64,000 bases of DNA from a virus: IMG/VR virus record IMGVR_UViG_3300010885_018971, positions 26,796 to 90,795 of that record. One strand, written 5' to 3'. Within the stretch, counting starts at the first letter, position 1. Each line of letters begins with the position of its first letter. Positions 1 to 7,790 of the stretch are shown here, piece by piece. Both the position numbers and the translations under genes were made by a program. The notes beneath the pieces are model-generated. The model searched no databases. It saw only the letters and a list, made by a program, of their open reading frames with translations, and was not told the origin of the DNA.

Positions 1-2
1 GT

Positions 3-71
3 TTCATTTTCACTGCTCGCCTAAAATGTCCCGCAGTATTTTTTTACTTCAAAAAGGTTGCTAAGGTATGA
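3..71 (+). CDS. C-terminal end of an upstream gene (partial)
   Basis: A reading frame is open from the window edge and stops at TGA 69-71, overlapping the next start codon by ATGA. That junction style is used repeatedly in this region, so this is probably the last 22 codons of a real gene. Nothing can be said about its function, and the assignment rests only on the junction and the open frame. Confidence 0.35.
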   Translation, partial: FIFTARLKCPAVFFYFKKVAKV

Positions 72-289
72 ATTCCATTGAGATTACCATTTCCCGAGGT
101 TTGGACATTAATCTTATCCTACAGCAGATTGTTGATTGGGGTTTAACCCTAGATAATCTTACCATTTGTCGTAGGGACTCCTACATGATTGATCTTGGTA
201 TTTCTTCCAAGTATAACTTTGATCTTTGTTTGTTTGAGGAATTTCTTCAAGAGTTGGAATATGAGCATGATATGAAAGAATTAGCATGA
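68..289 (+). CDS. hypothetical small phage protein (73 aa)
   Basis: The ATG is preceded by an AAGG Shine-Dalgarno-like sequence and overlaps the previous stop. The product is acidic toward its C-terminus, soluble, and has no signal peptide or membrane segment. I do not recognise a family. It opens a run of tightly packed small genes of the kind T4-like phages use for early host takeover. That role is inferred from position only. Confidence 0.6.
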   Translation: MNSIEITISRGLDINLILQQIVDWGLTLDNLTICRRDSYMIDLGISSKYNFDLCLFEEFLQELEYEHDMKELA

Positions 290-387
290 GTCTAGATAGA
301 ATTGCTGGTTTTGCATTTGTAGTGGCATTGGCTGTGTTTGTACACTGGTTCTTTGCGCTATGCTTTTTTATAATCTTTCTATGGTGA
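286..387 (+). CDS. 33-aa single-span membrane peptide
   Basis: The ATG at 286 overlaps the preceding stop (ATGA) and the frame ends at TGA 385-387. The translation is a short polar head (MSLDRIAG) followed by about 24 hydrophobic residues rich in Phe, Val, Leu and Trp, which is a single transmembrane helix. It sits exactly between two tightly spaced genes, so it fills what would otherwise be an odd gap in the operon. No family is recognised. It may be a small inner-membrane effector, but that is a guess. Confidence 0.5.
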   Translation: MSLDRIAGFAFVVALAVFVHWFFALCFFIIFLW

Positions 388-391
388 TACT

Positions 392-733
392 ATGAGTTTA
401 GATGTTGATTTAATGGTGGTTCAGCCTGTATCGATTTACTCTGGGAATATTACTCACAATCTGGGTAAGATGGCTTCCGAGGTTAAGTTGAGTAATGGTA
501 AGACTTTATATGATGTTCTTTGGCGACCTGATGAGCATGGGTTTAAGACTGGTGAGGATATTGCTGAACTTCTAGATGAAGGGTTTAATATTCTGCTCGC
601 TTCTCCCGAAGAGTATAAGAAATATAACCCAGAGAATGGGTGGGGTTCCTATGATGGATTGGTGGATTTTGTTTATAAGTATCGTAACGCATGCTGGGAT
701 AGTCCAGAGGCAGAATTAAGGGTGAGTCGATGA
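392..733 (+). CDS. conserved T4-like phage hypothetical protein (113 aa)
   Basis: The product begins MSLDVDLMVV and contains ITHNLGKMA around residues 20-28, a combination I associate with a small hypothetical family widespread in T4-like and other phages. The rest is mixed alpha/beta with many aromatic residues and no membrane segment. It overlaps the next gene by ATGA at 730-733, so the two are probably translationally coupled. Function is unknown. Confidence 0.65.
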   Translation: MSLDVDLMVVQPVSIYSGNITHNLGKMASEVKLSNGKTLYDVLWRPDEHGFKTGEDIAELLDEGFNILLASPEEYKKYNPENGWGSYDGLVDFVYKYRNACWDSPEAELRVSR

Positions 734-1038
734 GTTATGCACGATGGTCGAATAGTAGTTGGTATGCCTTCTACAATGTAAATGGTAGATTATCGCTTTG
801 GTATGACATGGATCATACCATTGATTGGGAGTATTCGGAACTGCAGGATATCATGTCCAAGGACTCCGAGAAGATTCCGCTATTCTTCATGGCGGTGTAT
901 AAGTGTACTGAGGAAGATGCTCAAGAAGCCATGGGCTATATTCGTTATTACCTGGAGGAATATGATCCCAAGGATAGTGGAGAGTATAACAAAGAAGTGG
1001 CTGAATTCATAAAGAAATGGGAGAGTGAAGGTGAATAA
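730..1038 (+). CDS. hypothetical acidic protein (102 aa)
   Basis: Starts at an ATGA overlap with the preceding gene. The product has a Trp/Tyr-rich N-terminal half and a charged, probably helical C-terminus ending in several Glu residues. There are no signal or membrane features and no recognisable family. Coupling to its neighbours suggests one early operon. Confidence 0.6.
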   Translation: MSYARWSNSSWYAFYNVNGRLSLWYDMDHTIDWEYSELQDIMSKDSEKIPLFFMAVYKCTEEDAQEAMGYIRYYLEEYDPKDSGEYNKEVAEFIKKWESEGE

Positions 1039-1276
1039 GATCTGGAAACTAAAGTATGAGAATGGAACTTGGATAGTTCTGTTCCATCCGAACAATGGTG
1101 AGTTTACTAACCTGTCCCCCGAGGATATGGCATCAGTCTTTAGGACCAAACCCTCTGTTGAGGATCTTAGGACTCAGGTATGGGCAGATGACCTTATTGA
1201 GCGATATCTTGATACCAAGGACTTCTCCGATGCAAAATCCCTGTTACAAAAATATCGCTTGCCTTGCAAGGAATAA
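1031..1276 (+). CDS. hypothetical protein (81 aa), GTG start
   Basis: Two in-frame GTG codons are possible (1025 and 1031). I prefer 1031 because GGGAGAG at 1020-1026 then lies at a normal Shine-Dalgarno distance, giving MNKIWKLKYE at the N-terminus. The frame overlaps the end of the previous gene. The protein is small, soluble and mixed in charge, and its family is not recognised. The next promoter-like sequence overlaps its 3' end. Confidence 0.5.
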   Translation: MNKIWKLKYENGTWIVLFHPNNGEFTNLSPEDMASVFRTKPSVEDLRTQVWADDLIERYLDTKDFSDAKSLLQKYRLPCKE

Positions 1277-1287
1277 TGGAGTATAAT
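1259..1287 (+). promoter_or_regulatory. sigma70-like promoter, TTGCCT-17-TATAAT
   Basis: A -35 box TTGCCT (1259-1264), a 17-base spacer and a -10 box TATAAT (1282-1287) followed by TATG. It is one of a set of sites in this window with the same layout. The GGAG at 1278-1281 also sits at Shine-Dalgarno distance from the ATG at 1289, so part of the element may serve translation instead. Confidence 0.45.
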
Positions 1288-1288
1288 T

Positions 1289-1510
1289 ATGAATGATAAA
1301 GAAATTATTGAAGTGGCACAAAAAGTTGATGATACAATGTATAAACTCATTGAGGAATACGAGATCTCTCCGCTGATCGTTGGAAGCATTGTTCTTGCAC
1401 GATTGATGGTTCTGACTGACATGACTGAAGAAAATAATGATTTTAGAAAGATTCTAAGATCTGCACTGGCCACGCCCAGTAAACCCTTAACTGAAAGGAC
1501 TATACAATGA
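1289..1510 (+). CDS. hypothetical helical protein (73 aa)
   Basis: The ATG follows GGAG by seven bases. The product is predicted mostly helical (MNDKEIIEVAQKVDDTMYKL), with a short hydrophobic stretch near residues 27-42 that is too weak for a clear membrane helix. It overlaps the metallophosphoesterase gene by ATGA, implying co-expression with it. No function can be assigned. Confidence 0.55.
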   Translation: MNDKEIIEVAQKVDDTMYKLIEEYEISPLIVGSIVLARLMVLTDMTEENNDFRKILRSALATPSKPLTERTIQ

Positions 1511-2415
1511 AGATCGCTACCTGCTCTGACATTCACTTGGAATTCGGTGAAATCGAATTAAAGAATCCCAGTGATGTTGAAGTATTGATTTTGTCTGGTG
1601 ACATCTGCGTTGCAGCGGATATCTTACCACTCAATGAAAAAGAATTACCAGGTTTTGCCAATGCAAAGTCTGAAATGATCCATGAGTTCTTTCAGAATTG
1701 CTGCAGAGAATTCAAACATGTGATTTATATTGCTGGTAATCATGAGCACTATCATGGTGACTACATCAAGACCATTCCCAAGTTAAAAGAACTTCTGGGA
1801 TATAACGTCAATCTTCATATTCTTGACAAAGAACGTGTTGAGTTCAATAACGTAGTGTTTCTTGGTGGTACTCTCTGGACCGACATGAACAAAGAAGATC
1901 CTAAAACATTAGCTCAGATTCGTGGTATGATGAATGATTTTAGAACTGTTGAAAAGAGTGATGAAGTGGTTCACTACAAGACTCCGATCTATGCCGTTAA
2001 GGAAGACGGTAGCTATGATTATGATAATGTAGTGAGCATGGAATTTCATACTCGCACAGCAAAGTTTTCCCCGCAGGATGCTGTGGTGGATCACAAAGCC
2101 ATGCTTGAGTTTATTGATTCACAATACAAAGATATTCCTCCATGGAAAACGATTGTAGTTGTTGGTCACCATTCTCCCAGCAAAACATCTACACACCCTC
2201 GTTATAGGAAAGAAGAGTTGATGAATGGTGGATACAGTTCTGATCTTGATAATTTTATCCTAGATCGTCCAGGTATCAAACTTTGGACTCATGGACATAC
2301 TCATGAGGATTTTGACTACATGATTGGTAATTGTCGTATTGTTTGTAATCCTCGTGGTTACATTCACTACGAAGATCGTGCTGATCGTTTTGAATTAAAG
2401 GTGGTTGAAGTATGA
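1507..2415 (+). CDS. calcineurin-like metallophosphoesterase (302 aa)
   Basis: All signature blocks of the metallophosphoesterase superfamily are present in order: SDIH with D8 and H10, SGD with D32, GNHE with N78 and H79, GHH at 220-222, and THGHTH at 261-266. These residues coordinate the two catalytic metals in the family. The length is normal for a single-domain enzyme, and no signal peptide is seen, so it should act in the cytoplasm. The substrate cannot be read from sequence; phage members act on nucleotides, nucleic acids or phosphoproteins. It is translationally coupled to its neighbours by ATGA overlaps at both ends. Confidence 0.85.
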   Translation: MKIATCSDIHLEFGEIELKNPSDVEVLILSGDICVAADILPLNEKELPGFANAKSEMIHEFFQNCCREFKHVIYIAGNHEHYHGDYIKTIPKLKELLGYNVNLHILDKERVEFNNVVFLGGTLWTDMNKEDPKTLAQIRGMMNDFRTVEKSDEVVHYKTPIYAVKEDGSYDYDNVVSMEFHTRTAKFSPQDAVVDHKAMLEFIDSQYKDIPPWKTIVVVGHHSPSKTSTHPRYRKEELMNGGYSSDLDNFILDRPGIKLWTHGHTHEDFDYMIGNCRIVCNPRGYIHYEDRADRFELKVVEV

Positions 2416-2588
2416 GTACATATGTAATTACAGTTGAGGAAGATCCAGAGACTGGAGAATTAGTTCTTCCTTTCTCTGACGAAATGCTTGCTGAAGTTGG
2501 TTGGGCAGCTGGCGATATACTTAATTGGGAAATACAAGATGATGGTTCATGGACATTAAGGAAAAAAGATGGAAACGAACCAGTGTGA
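2412..2588 (+). CDS. small hypothetical protein, AbrB-like fold possible (58 aa)
   Basis: The ATG overlaps the metallophosphoesterase stop (ATGA). The product starts MSTYVITVEEDPETGE and contains LPFSDEMLAEVGWAAGD. The pattern of a strand, a LP..DEML segment and a GD..W strand resembles short AbrB/SpoVT-like or phage conserved proteins. The similarity is by eye only. Function unknown. Confidence 0.55.
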   Translation: MSTYVITVEEDPETGELVLPFSDEMLAEVGWAAGDILNWEIQDDGSWTLRKKDGNEPV

Positions 2589-2706
2589 GTACGCAGACTC
2601 TGCACTTGAGCATTACATGAAGAAGTGCATGCGTTTAGAAGAAGAAAATCGTGAATTGAAAAAACAAATTGAAAAATTACTTTGGATGATAGAGGAGAAA
2701 GATTAA
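2569..2706 (+). CDS. short coiled-coil protein (45 aa)
   Basis: The ATG at 2569 has an AAGGA sequence upstream and the frame overlaps the end of the preceding gene. From about residue 20 onward the sequence is a charged heptad-like helix (LEEENRELKKQIEKLL), which suggests a coiled coil. The N-terminus has a Cys and is otherwise unremarkable. It ends at TAA 2704-2706, overlapping the next start as TAATG. No family is recognised. Confidence 0.5.
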   Translation: METNQCEYADSALEHYMKKCMRLEEENRELKKQIEKLLWMIEEKD

Positions 2707-3002
2707 TGAGCAAATTTACTTTTATGTGTGAAGACGAACCGATGCCTTTTGCAGATGCAGTAACAACCAAAAGAACATTTGAATTCAGTGCAGTATCGTT
2801 GAATGATATTATTCAAGAATTTGAATACTTCTTGAAGGGTGCTGGCTTCTATATTAATGGAACTCTTGATGTTGTTCCTGAAGAAGAATGCGATTATAAC
2901 CCAGATGCAAATTTAGAATTATATGATGCAATGGACTTACCGCAAACAATCCACAGTCATCATTATTATGATACAGAACGTAACAAACCAATAAAGGCTT
3001 AA
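2706..3002 (+). CDS. hypothetical acidic protein (98 aa)
   Basis: I place the start at the ATG 2706 (MSKFTFMCEDE), overlapping the previous stop as TAATG and following GAGGAG. A longer in-frame extension would lack a ribosome binding site. The protein is acidic, has a histidine cluster (HSHHYY) near its end and no membrane segment. Proteins with this layout occur in T4-like marine phages, but I cannot name the family. Confidence 0.6.
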   Translation: MSKFTFMCEDEPMPFADAVTTKRTFEFSAVSLNDIIQEFEYFLKGAGFYINGTLDVVPEEECDYNPDANLELYDAMDLPQTIHSHHYYDTERNKPIKA

Positions 3003-3003
3003 A

Positions 3004-3378
3004 ATGACAAAAGTATTTACAGACGTAAGCGTATTTCTGAGTGCGTGTGGTCAAGAGGTTCCCTCTAAACCATCTGCACCATCTGAACTATCAACCCTAT
3101 ACATGAAGTTAATTCAAGAAGAGTTTATTGAACTCTTCACTGCAATTAAGAATGATAACAACACTGAACAACTAGATGGATGTTTTGATCTAATTTGGGT
3201 GGTTGTTGGGTACATGAAGGCACGTGGCTGGGATTGCGAAGCTGCATGGGATGAAGGCGCAAGATCTAATCTTGCAAAAATTGACCCTGTTACTGGTAAT
3301 GTTATACGTCGCGAAGATGGTAAGATTCTTAAACCAGAGGGCTGGACACCACCTAACTTTGCGAAATTTGTCGCTTGA
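3004..3378 (+). CDS. MazG-like / PRA-PH-like NTP pyrophosphohydrolase (124 aa)
   Basis: The helical core carries the metal-binding pattern of the all-alpha NTP pyrophosphohydrolase superfamily: QEEFIEL with E39, E40 and E43, then LDGCFDLIWV with D58 and D62. A single compact domain of this size matches phage MazG/HisE-like proteins that hydrolyse (d)NTPs or related nucleotides to monophosphate and pyrophosphate. The C-terminal TGNVIRREDGKILKPEGW segment is also common in phage members. It precedes a promoter and a deoxynucleotidase gene, so nucleotide-pool control is the likely theme. The exact substrate is unknown. Confidence 0.75.
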   Translation: MTKVFTDVSVFLSACGQEVPSKPSAPSELSTLYMKLIQEEFIELFTAIKNDNNTEQLDGCFDLIWVVVGYMKARGWDCEAAWDEGARSNLAKIDPVTGNVIRREDGKILKPEGWTPPNFAKFVA

Positions 3379-3412
3379 CTTTAATTGATATTTCAGGTAT
3401 AATTATATTATG
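3375..3412 (+). promoter_or_regulatory. sigma70-like promoter fused to a start codon
   Basis: TTGACT (3375-3380), a 17-base spacer, TATAAT (3398-3403), then TATATT and ATG (3410-3412). Transcription would be expected to begin about seven bases after the -10 box, which is at the ATG itself. The 15-base string TATAATTATATTATG recurs exactly at two other promoters in this window. A leaderless message is therefore likely. Confidence 0.7.
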
Positions 3413-3916
3413 ATTATTACACTATTTTTAGATATGGATGGCGTGCTTTGCAACTTTGACAAAGCATACAGTAAACTCACAGAGATTCGTGAGAAAGATC
3501 ATAAGCAATTTCGTAATGCCGTAATGAACTATAAGATTTTTGAAGATCTTGAGTTCATGCCTGATGCGCAAGAATTGCTGAATCACGTCTCCAAACTAAA
3601 TGGTGTTCAAGTTGAAATTCTAACATCCATGGGTACTTTTGAAACTGATATGGGTAATCAAGCAAAACAACAAAAGATGCGTTGGTTGGATTCTAAAAAC
3701 ATTCCATACAAAGCAAACTTTGTTCGTTCAAAACAAGAGAAGGCTATGTACGCTAATCCGTATACAATATTGATTGATGACTCAACTGGTTGCGTTAAGC
3801 CATTTGAAGTTGCTGGTGGTCATGCAATCCTTCATACAAGTTCCAAACAATCCATTAAAGATTTAAACTCAATTATTCCTCAGATCGGTGCTTTGTCTGC
3901 CGTGAGGTTTATATGA
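3410..3916 (+). CDS. HAD-family 5'(3')-deoxyribonucleotidase-like phosphatase (168 aa)
   Basis: The N-terminal LFLDMDGVLCNFD carries the catalytic HAD aspartates (D8, D10). Motif II is ILTSMG around residue 70, and motif IV is LIDDSTGCVKP with D123 and D124. Domain order and length match the NT5C-type deoxyribonucleotidases that dephosphorylate dNMPs. The start codon coincides with the predicted transcription start of the promoter at 3375-3403, and no Shine-Dalgarno sequence fits, so it may be translated from a leaderless message. It overlaps the next gene by ATGA. Confidence 0.75.
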   Translation: MIITLFLDMDGVLCNFDKAYSKLTEIREKDHKQFRNAVMNYKIFEDLEFMPDAQELLNHVSKLNGVQVEILTSMGTFETDMGNQAKQQKMRWLDSKNIPYKANFVRSKQEKAMYANPYTILIDDSTGCVKPFEVAGGHAILHTSSKQSIKDLNSIIPQIGALSAVRFI

Positions 3917-4203
3917 ATGATTTATTAAAACCAACATTTGATTGGATACGTGATGACTTTAAATCTAACCGAGTTCGCTTTGTTATTGAGTTGCTTGCTT
4001 GGGCTATCAGTGTGGGTTGCTCGATTACTATGGCAGTCACAGTCCCCAACCCTCCGCTTCTTGCTCTTTATCCCATTTGGATCACTGGTTGTGCTTTGTA
4101 TGCTTGGGCTAGTTGGACTAGGAAATCTTTTGGCATGCTCGCTAACTATCTACTGTTAACTACTATTGATACTGTTGGTTTACTTCGAATGCTATGGATA
4201 TAA
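3913..4203 (+). CDS. integral membrane protein, two to three spans (96 aa)
   Basis: After an amphipathic N-terminus, hydrophobic segments lie at about residues 24-43, 48-68 and 75-95, suggesting two or three membrane helices. The gene overlaps its upstream neighbour by ATGA and its downstream neighbour by ten bases. Similar small membrane proteins occur in marine T4-like phages without known function. No transporter motif is visible. Confidence 0.6.
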   Translation: MNDLLKPTFDWIRDDFKSNRVRFVIELLAWAISVGCSITMAVTVPNPPLLALYPIWITGCALYAWASWTRKSFGMLANYLLLTTIDTVGLLRMLWI

Positions 4204-4667
4204 AATTAGTTGAAATAACTTTGCCAGAAACTTTTGTTAATAGTGTTTTAGCATTACGTGGCGTAGCCAAATCTGTTAAAAGAAGTAACAAAGGTGGCTG
4301 GCATAGTCATCGTTGCAATCGTGAAACCTACTCATGGGCATCAGAAGTTGTAGATGATGTACAAAACTCAGTTGGTATTGACGGAGAAATAACTTACTGG
4401 TATAATATTAATACTGGTAGCGATTACAATGAGTGGCATGATCACGATAGGGGTGATACTGATCAGGTGTGTGGTGTCCTCTATCTTCAAGTTCCTGAAA
4501 ATGCTGGCGACTTTGAATATAAAATTAGAAAAGAAACTTTTCGGATTAAACCATATGCTGGATTATTGTTGTCATTTCCTGATGATTTAAAGCATCGTGT
4601 TTTGCCAAACGATGGTAATGGTGAAAGAGTCTCAATGGCTTTTAATTTTTGGAAAATGTTAAAGTGA
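4194..4667 (+). CDS. putative 2OG-Fe(II) oxygenase (157 aa)
   Basis: The central strand YWYNINTGSDYNEWHDHDRGD supplies the proximal iron ligands (H82/H84 with adjacent Asp). LKHRV supplies the distal histidine (H134), and GERVSMAFNF supplies the 2-oxoglutarate-binding arginine (R145). The block GVLYLQVPENAGDF is typical of the short phage oxygenases related to TIGR02466. Such enzymes hydroxylate proteins, nucleotides or small molecules using 2-oxoglutarate and oxygen. The substrate is unknown. Three more enzymes of this superfamily lie at 49.2-51.7 kb. Confidence 0.75.
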   Translation: MDIKLVEITLPETFVNSVLALRGVAKSVKRSNKGGWHSHRCNRETYSWASEVVDDVQNSVGIDGEITYWYNINTGSDYNEWHDHDRGDTDQVCGVLYLQVPENAGDFEYKIRKETFRIKPYAGLLLSFPDDLKHRVLPNDGNGERVSMAFNFWKMLK

Positions 4668-5275
4668 ATATATTTTATCTACACGAAGATACTACAGAAT
4701 GCGCAAAACAGCATCTTGACAAACATGTCGTTAAGATGATTCTAGAATATGCACAACTTCTTTCTACTGCTCATCGTTTACTAGATGGATATGAGTATGA
4801 AGGTAAGTCTATTTCTGGACGTAAAGCCATGAGATGGAAACTAGATGATTCTCGTGAAGATAATTTATACATGGCATCACACATGAAACACCCATCTGGG
4901 ATTTGGTGTCGTGAAACTTCTGCAAACTATACATGGTTATACTCTTTGTGGAGAGATCTTATGAAAGAATATACATTTCGTTACGGTAAACACCATGTTG
5001 CAGAAAGATTAATTCCTTTCCTTGATAATTTACCAACAAACATAAAATTTGGTGATATCACTCCAATGCCGCAATGTATGCCTGAAGACTACAAAGTCCC
5101 AACAGATTCTATCCAAGCATATCATAACTATTACATCAATGACAAACAACCATTTGCTGTTTGGACGAATAGACCAATTCCAAACTGGTTTGTATCTGCT
5201 TGGCGTATTAAAAACCACAAGGCTATTGCTTTAATTACTGAAAATAAAGTAAAGTTCAAAATGATTCCAGCATAA
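4664..5275 (+). CDS. conserved T4-like phage protein of unknown function (203 aa)
   Basis: I choose the GTG at 4664, overlapping the previous stop as GTGA, giving MNIFYLHEDTTECAKQHLD. A TTG further upstream would need a longer overlap. DKHVVKMILEYAQLLSTAHR and a C-terminal WTNRPIPNWF mark a family common in aquatic T4-like phages and usually left as hypothetical. Conserved His, Cys and Trp residues hint at an enzyme, but no catalytic fold is recognised. No membrane segments are seen. Confidence 0.65.
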   Translation: MNIFYLHEDTTECAKQHLDKHVVKMILEYAQLLSTAHRLLDGYEYEGKSISGRKAMRWKLDDSREDNLYMASHMKHPSGIWCRETSANYTWLYSLWRDLMKEYTFRYGKHHVAERLIPFLDNLPTNIKFGDITPMPQCMPEDYKVPTDSIQAYHNYYINDKQPFAVWTNRPIPNWFVSAWRIKNHKAIALITENKVKFKMIPA

Positions 5276-5283
5276 TGATCTAG

Positions 5284-5291
5284 CTAAATAG
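5284..5291 (+). promoter_or_regulatory. late-promoter-like box CTAAATAG
   Basis: CTAAATAG lies 17 bases before the ATG at 5308, followed by the ribosome site AAGGAG. Similar NTAAATA boxes precede many structural genes here and resemble the T4 late promoter TATAAATA. No -35 box is seen. Confidence 0.4.
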
Positions 5292-5307
5292 AAAAGAAGG
5301 AGTTATT

Positions 5308-5553
5308 ATGCCAACATATTTGTTTAAGAATACCGAAACAGGTGAAGTCTTTGAAAAGGTTATGAAAATAGCCGAATTTGATTCATACAAAGAACAAAAC
5401 CCCACCCACGAAAGATACTATGATGGTTTCGCGCCAGCATTTGCGGGAGACCATGTTTCAATTAAAAAGGACACAGGATTTAAGGAGGTGCTACAAAGGG
5501 TACACGAAAAAACACCAGGAAGTCAATTAAATACTTTATCGTCTCAAATCTAA
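5308..5553 (+). CDS. conserved small phage protein, FmdB-like N-terminus (81 aa)
   Basis: The ATG follows AAGGAG at a normal distance. The N-terminus MPTYLFKNTETGEVFEKVM resembles the start of FmdB-type zinc-ribbon proteins, but the zinc-binding cysteines are absent. The C-terminus KKDTGFKEVLQRVHEKTPGS is like a small family found next to phoH in cyanophage-like genomes. It may have a structural or regulatory role. The family link is from memory of sequence pattern only. Confidence 0.55.
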   Translation: MPTYLFKNTETGEVFEKVMKIAEFDSYKEQNPTHERYYDGFAPAFAGDHVSIKKDTGFKEVLQRVHEKTPGSQLNTLSSQI

Positions 5554-5564
5554 GGAAACTCTTA

Positions 5565-6332
5565 ATGGCTCGAACAGCAGCAAAACCAAAACCAATAGAT
5601 AATGTACAAGGTGAGCCAAGATTAAAAGCAGTAAACAATACGCTAAAAATAAGAATTGATGATTTAAAAACTTTTGATCCATTGACGGGAAATCAAAAGT
5701 TATTTTTTGATGCGTATAAACGTGGAGATTACTTTGTTGCACTACATGGTGTTGCTGGAACTGGTAAAACATTTTGTGCTTTGTATAAAGCCATTGAAGA
5801 AGTATTGGAGAAATCAAATCCATTCAACAAGATTATCGTAGTTCGATCTGCGGTTCAATCTCGTGAGATCGGTCATCTTCCAGGTGATGTAAATGAGAAG
5901 ATGGAAATTTATGAACAACCATATCGTCAAATCTGTCAGACACTGTTTGATCGTAAAGACGCCTGGGATAGATTAGAAGAACAAGGTCATATTACTTTTA
6001 TTTCTACATCATTCATTCGTGGTATGTCCTTTGACGATGCTATCATTATTGTTGATGAGATGCAGAATTTGACTTATGAGGAGATTGATACCGTTATGAC
6101 TCGTGTCGGTTATCGATCAAAGATTATTTGGTGTGGTGATTATCGCCAGACTGACTTGAATAAAAGAAAGAACGATGTTACTGGAATTTTAAAATTCTTT
6201 GACATTGCTCAACACATGAGCGCATTCACTCGTATTGAGTTTACTGTTGATGATATTGTTAGATCATCTCTTGTGAAAGATTATATCTTGGCAAAACTCA
6301 GATATGAAGACTTCGAGGATAAAAAGAAATGA
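5565..6332 (+). CDS. phoH: PhoH-like P-loop ATPase (255 aa)
   Basis: The Walker A motif GVAGTGKT is at residues 62-69 and the Walker B IIIVDEMQN has D164 and E165. QSREIGHLPGDVNEKM and the SFIRGMSFDDAI block are characteristic of PhoH-family ATPases. Phage PhoH is nearly universal in marine T4-like phages; its role is unsettled, with RNA metabolism suggested. The length is typical of the single-domain form. It overlaps the endolysin gene by four bases. Confidence 0.9.
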   Translation: MARTAAKPKPIDNVQGEPRLKAVNNTLKIRIDDLKTFDPLTGNQKLFFDAYKRGDYFVALHGVAGTGKTFCALYKAIEEVLEKSNPFNKIIVVRSAVQSREIGHLPGDVNEKMEIYEQPYRQICQTLFDRKDAWDRLEEQGHITFISTSFIRGMSFDDAIIIVDEMQNLTYEEIDTVMTRVGYRSKIIWCGDYRQTDLNKRKNDVTGILKFFDIAQHMSAFTRIEFTVDDIVRSSLVKDYILAKLRYEDFEDKKK

Positions 6333-6949
6333 TAACTGGCGAACAATTCAATCACCTATTCCCACGCAACCCTGATCCAGAGTTGTGGGCAAATTCCATG
6401 GCTGAAGTATTTCCAACTTATGAAATCAATACCCCACGTAGAGTTGCTGCATTCCTTGCTCAGTGTGGCCATGAGTCTGGTGGGTGGACAATATTCCAAG
6501 AAAATCTAAACTACTCTGCGCAGGGTTTGAATAGCATTTTCAAGAAGTACTTTCCAACTATTGAATCGGCACAGCCATATGCTCGTAAACCAGAAATGAT
6601 TGCCAACAAGATCTATGCAAATCGCATGGGTAATGGTGCACCAGAAACTGGTGATGGATGGAAATATCGTGGACGTGGACCAATTCAATTAACTGGTTCT
6701 GCCAACTACAAAGCATTTGCTCAAGAAATGTTTGACGACTGGGAAAATCTTTACAACAATCCAGATTGGGTTACTGAAGATAAGGACTTTGCTTTGATGT
6801 CAGCTATTTGGTTCTGGAATAAAAACAAACTAAATGCTCTTGCTGACATTGAAGATATTAAGACAATGACTAAGCGCATTAATGGTGGTTACCTTGGACT
6901 CGAAGACCGCATTAAACATTATAATGAATGTATCCACTTGTTAGGTTAA
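6329..6949 (+). CDS. GH19-type endolysin (chitinase/lysozyme family, 206 aa)
   Basis: GHESGGW carries the first catalytic acid (E49), and FQENLNYS carries E58 with the flanking Asn and Tyr. WKYRGRGPIQLTGSANY around residues 111-127 is the signature of glycoside hydrolase family 19. In phages this domain cleaves peptidoglycan glycan strands during lysis. There is no signal peptide, so export would rely on a holin such as the one at 18.1 kb. It follows phoH and directly abuts the nuclease gene. Confidence 0.85.
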   Translation: MITGEQFNHLFPRNPDPELWANSMAEVFPTYEINTPRRVAAFLAQCGHESGGWTIFQENLNYSAQGLNSIFKKYFPTIESAQPYARKPEMIANKIYANRMGNGAPETGDGWKYRGRGPIQLTGSANYKAFAQEMFDDWENLYNNPDWVTEDKDFALMSAIWFWNKNKLNALADIEDIKTMTKRINGGYLGLEDRIKHYNECIHLLG

Positions 6950-7603
6950 ATGAAAAACTTTATACACCATGAATTCGATAAACTCCAACGTGAAACCTCT
7001 CCCAATGGTAAAAGAGTTTACAAAACTCCGTCAGGTAGAGCCTATCCTAGCGTCACAACAGTTACAGGACTCCACTCAGCAAAATCAATCGCACAGTGGC
7101 GAGCAAGAGTCGGAGAAGCAGAAGCCAACAGAATCTCAGGTCGCGCAAGTGCACGTGGCACAAGAATCCACAGTCTCTGCGAATCATTCCTCCGCAATGA
7201 AAGATGTGAGCCTGATATCTTCGATAGAGAATTATTTGAAGGAATTTCACCCCACCTTGAAGAAATAGATAATATACATGCGCTTGAAGATCCTCTGTAC
7301 TCAGATCATCTTGAAGTTGCGGGAACTGTTGATTGTATTGCTGAGTTTAGAGGTAAGTTATCGGTTATAGATTTTAAGACTTCTAGTAAAGTAAAAACTC
7401 GTGATAATATTCACAACTACTTTATGCAAACATCTGCATATGCTGTTGCGTTTGAAGAAAGAACTGGTATTCCTGTTGGTAAACTTGTAATTATAATGGG
7501 GATAGATAATGAAGATCCGATAGTGTTTGTTGAGAAACGTGATGATTGGATTGATGGTTTTTGTAAGCTAAGATTAGACTACAAAAATAAATTTGCTTTG
7601 TAA
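6950..7603 (+). CDS. RecB-family PD-(D/E)XK exonuclease (217 aa)
   Basis: The expected core is complete: a histidine in the RGTRIHSLCE helix (H74), GTVDCI with D128, VIDFKTS with D141 and K143, and Q160-TSAY in the following helix. This matches RecB/Cas4-like nucleases without a helicase part. Such enzymes are common in aquatic T4-like phages and probably degrade or process DNA ends during recombination or host DNA breakdown. No FeS-cluster cysteines are seen. The gene starts immediately after the endolysin stop. Confidence 0.75.
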   Translation: MKNFIHHEFDKLQRETSPNGKRVYKTPSGRAYPSVTTVTGLHSAKSIAQWRARVGEAEANRISGRASARGTRIHSLCESFLRNERCEPDIFDRELFEGISPHLEEIDNIHALEDPLYSDHLEVAGTVDCIAEFRGKLSVIDFKTSSKVKTRDNIHNYFMQTSAYAVAFEERTGIPVGKLVIIMGIDNEDPIVFVEKRDDWIDGFCKLRLDYKNKFAL

Positions 7604-7621
7604 ATAAATAAGAGGTATAAT
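7593..7621 (+). promoter_or_regulatory. sigma70-like promoter upstream of the tmRNA
   Basis: TTGCTT (7593-7598), a 17-base spacer and TATAAT (7616-7621) continuing TATGTTATG. This matches the layout of the other promoters of this type. It is the only promoter-like signal between the nuclease gene and the tmRNA, so it probably drives the tmRNA precursor. AGAGG just before the -10 box could also act as a ribosome site for the ATG at 7623. Confidence 0.6.
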
Positions 7622-7622
7622 T

Positions 7623-7790
7623 ATGTTATGTGATAAAGTTGAGATTGGACCCAGTATTATTATTCTAGACAAAGAGGTGACGTTAAGTTCGTTGCCTGGA
7701 TGGGTAGAAGGTGATATGTTCAAATTGATTATTGGTGCAAATGGAAATGTTACATTTATCAAGGTTACCCAACCTGGAGGTGTAATGTAG
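7623..7790 (+). CDS. possible 55-aa protein ahead of the tmRNA
   Basis: The frame starts at ATG 7623, seven bases after AGAGG, and ends at TAG 7788-7790 where the tmRNA acceptor half begins. The translation looks like a small beta-rich protein (GDMFKLIIGANGNVTFIKVT). However, the promoter at 7593-7621 would start transcription after the ATG, so translation would need a longer transcript. It may be a real gene or the 5' leader of the tmRNA precursor. Family not recognised. Confidence 0.4.
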   Translation: MLCDKVEIGPSIIILDKEVTLSSLPGWVEGDMFKLIIGANGNVTFIKVTQPGGVM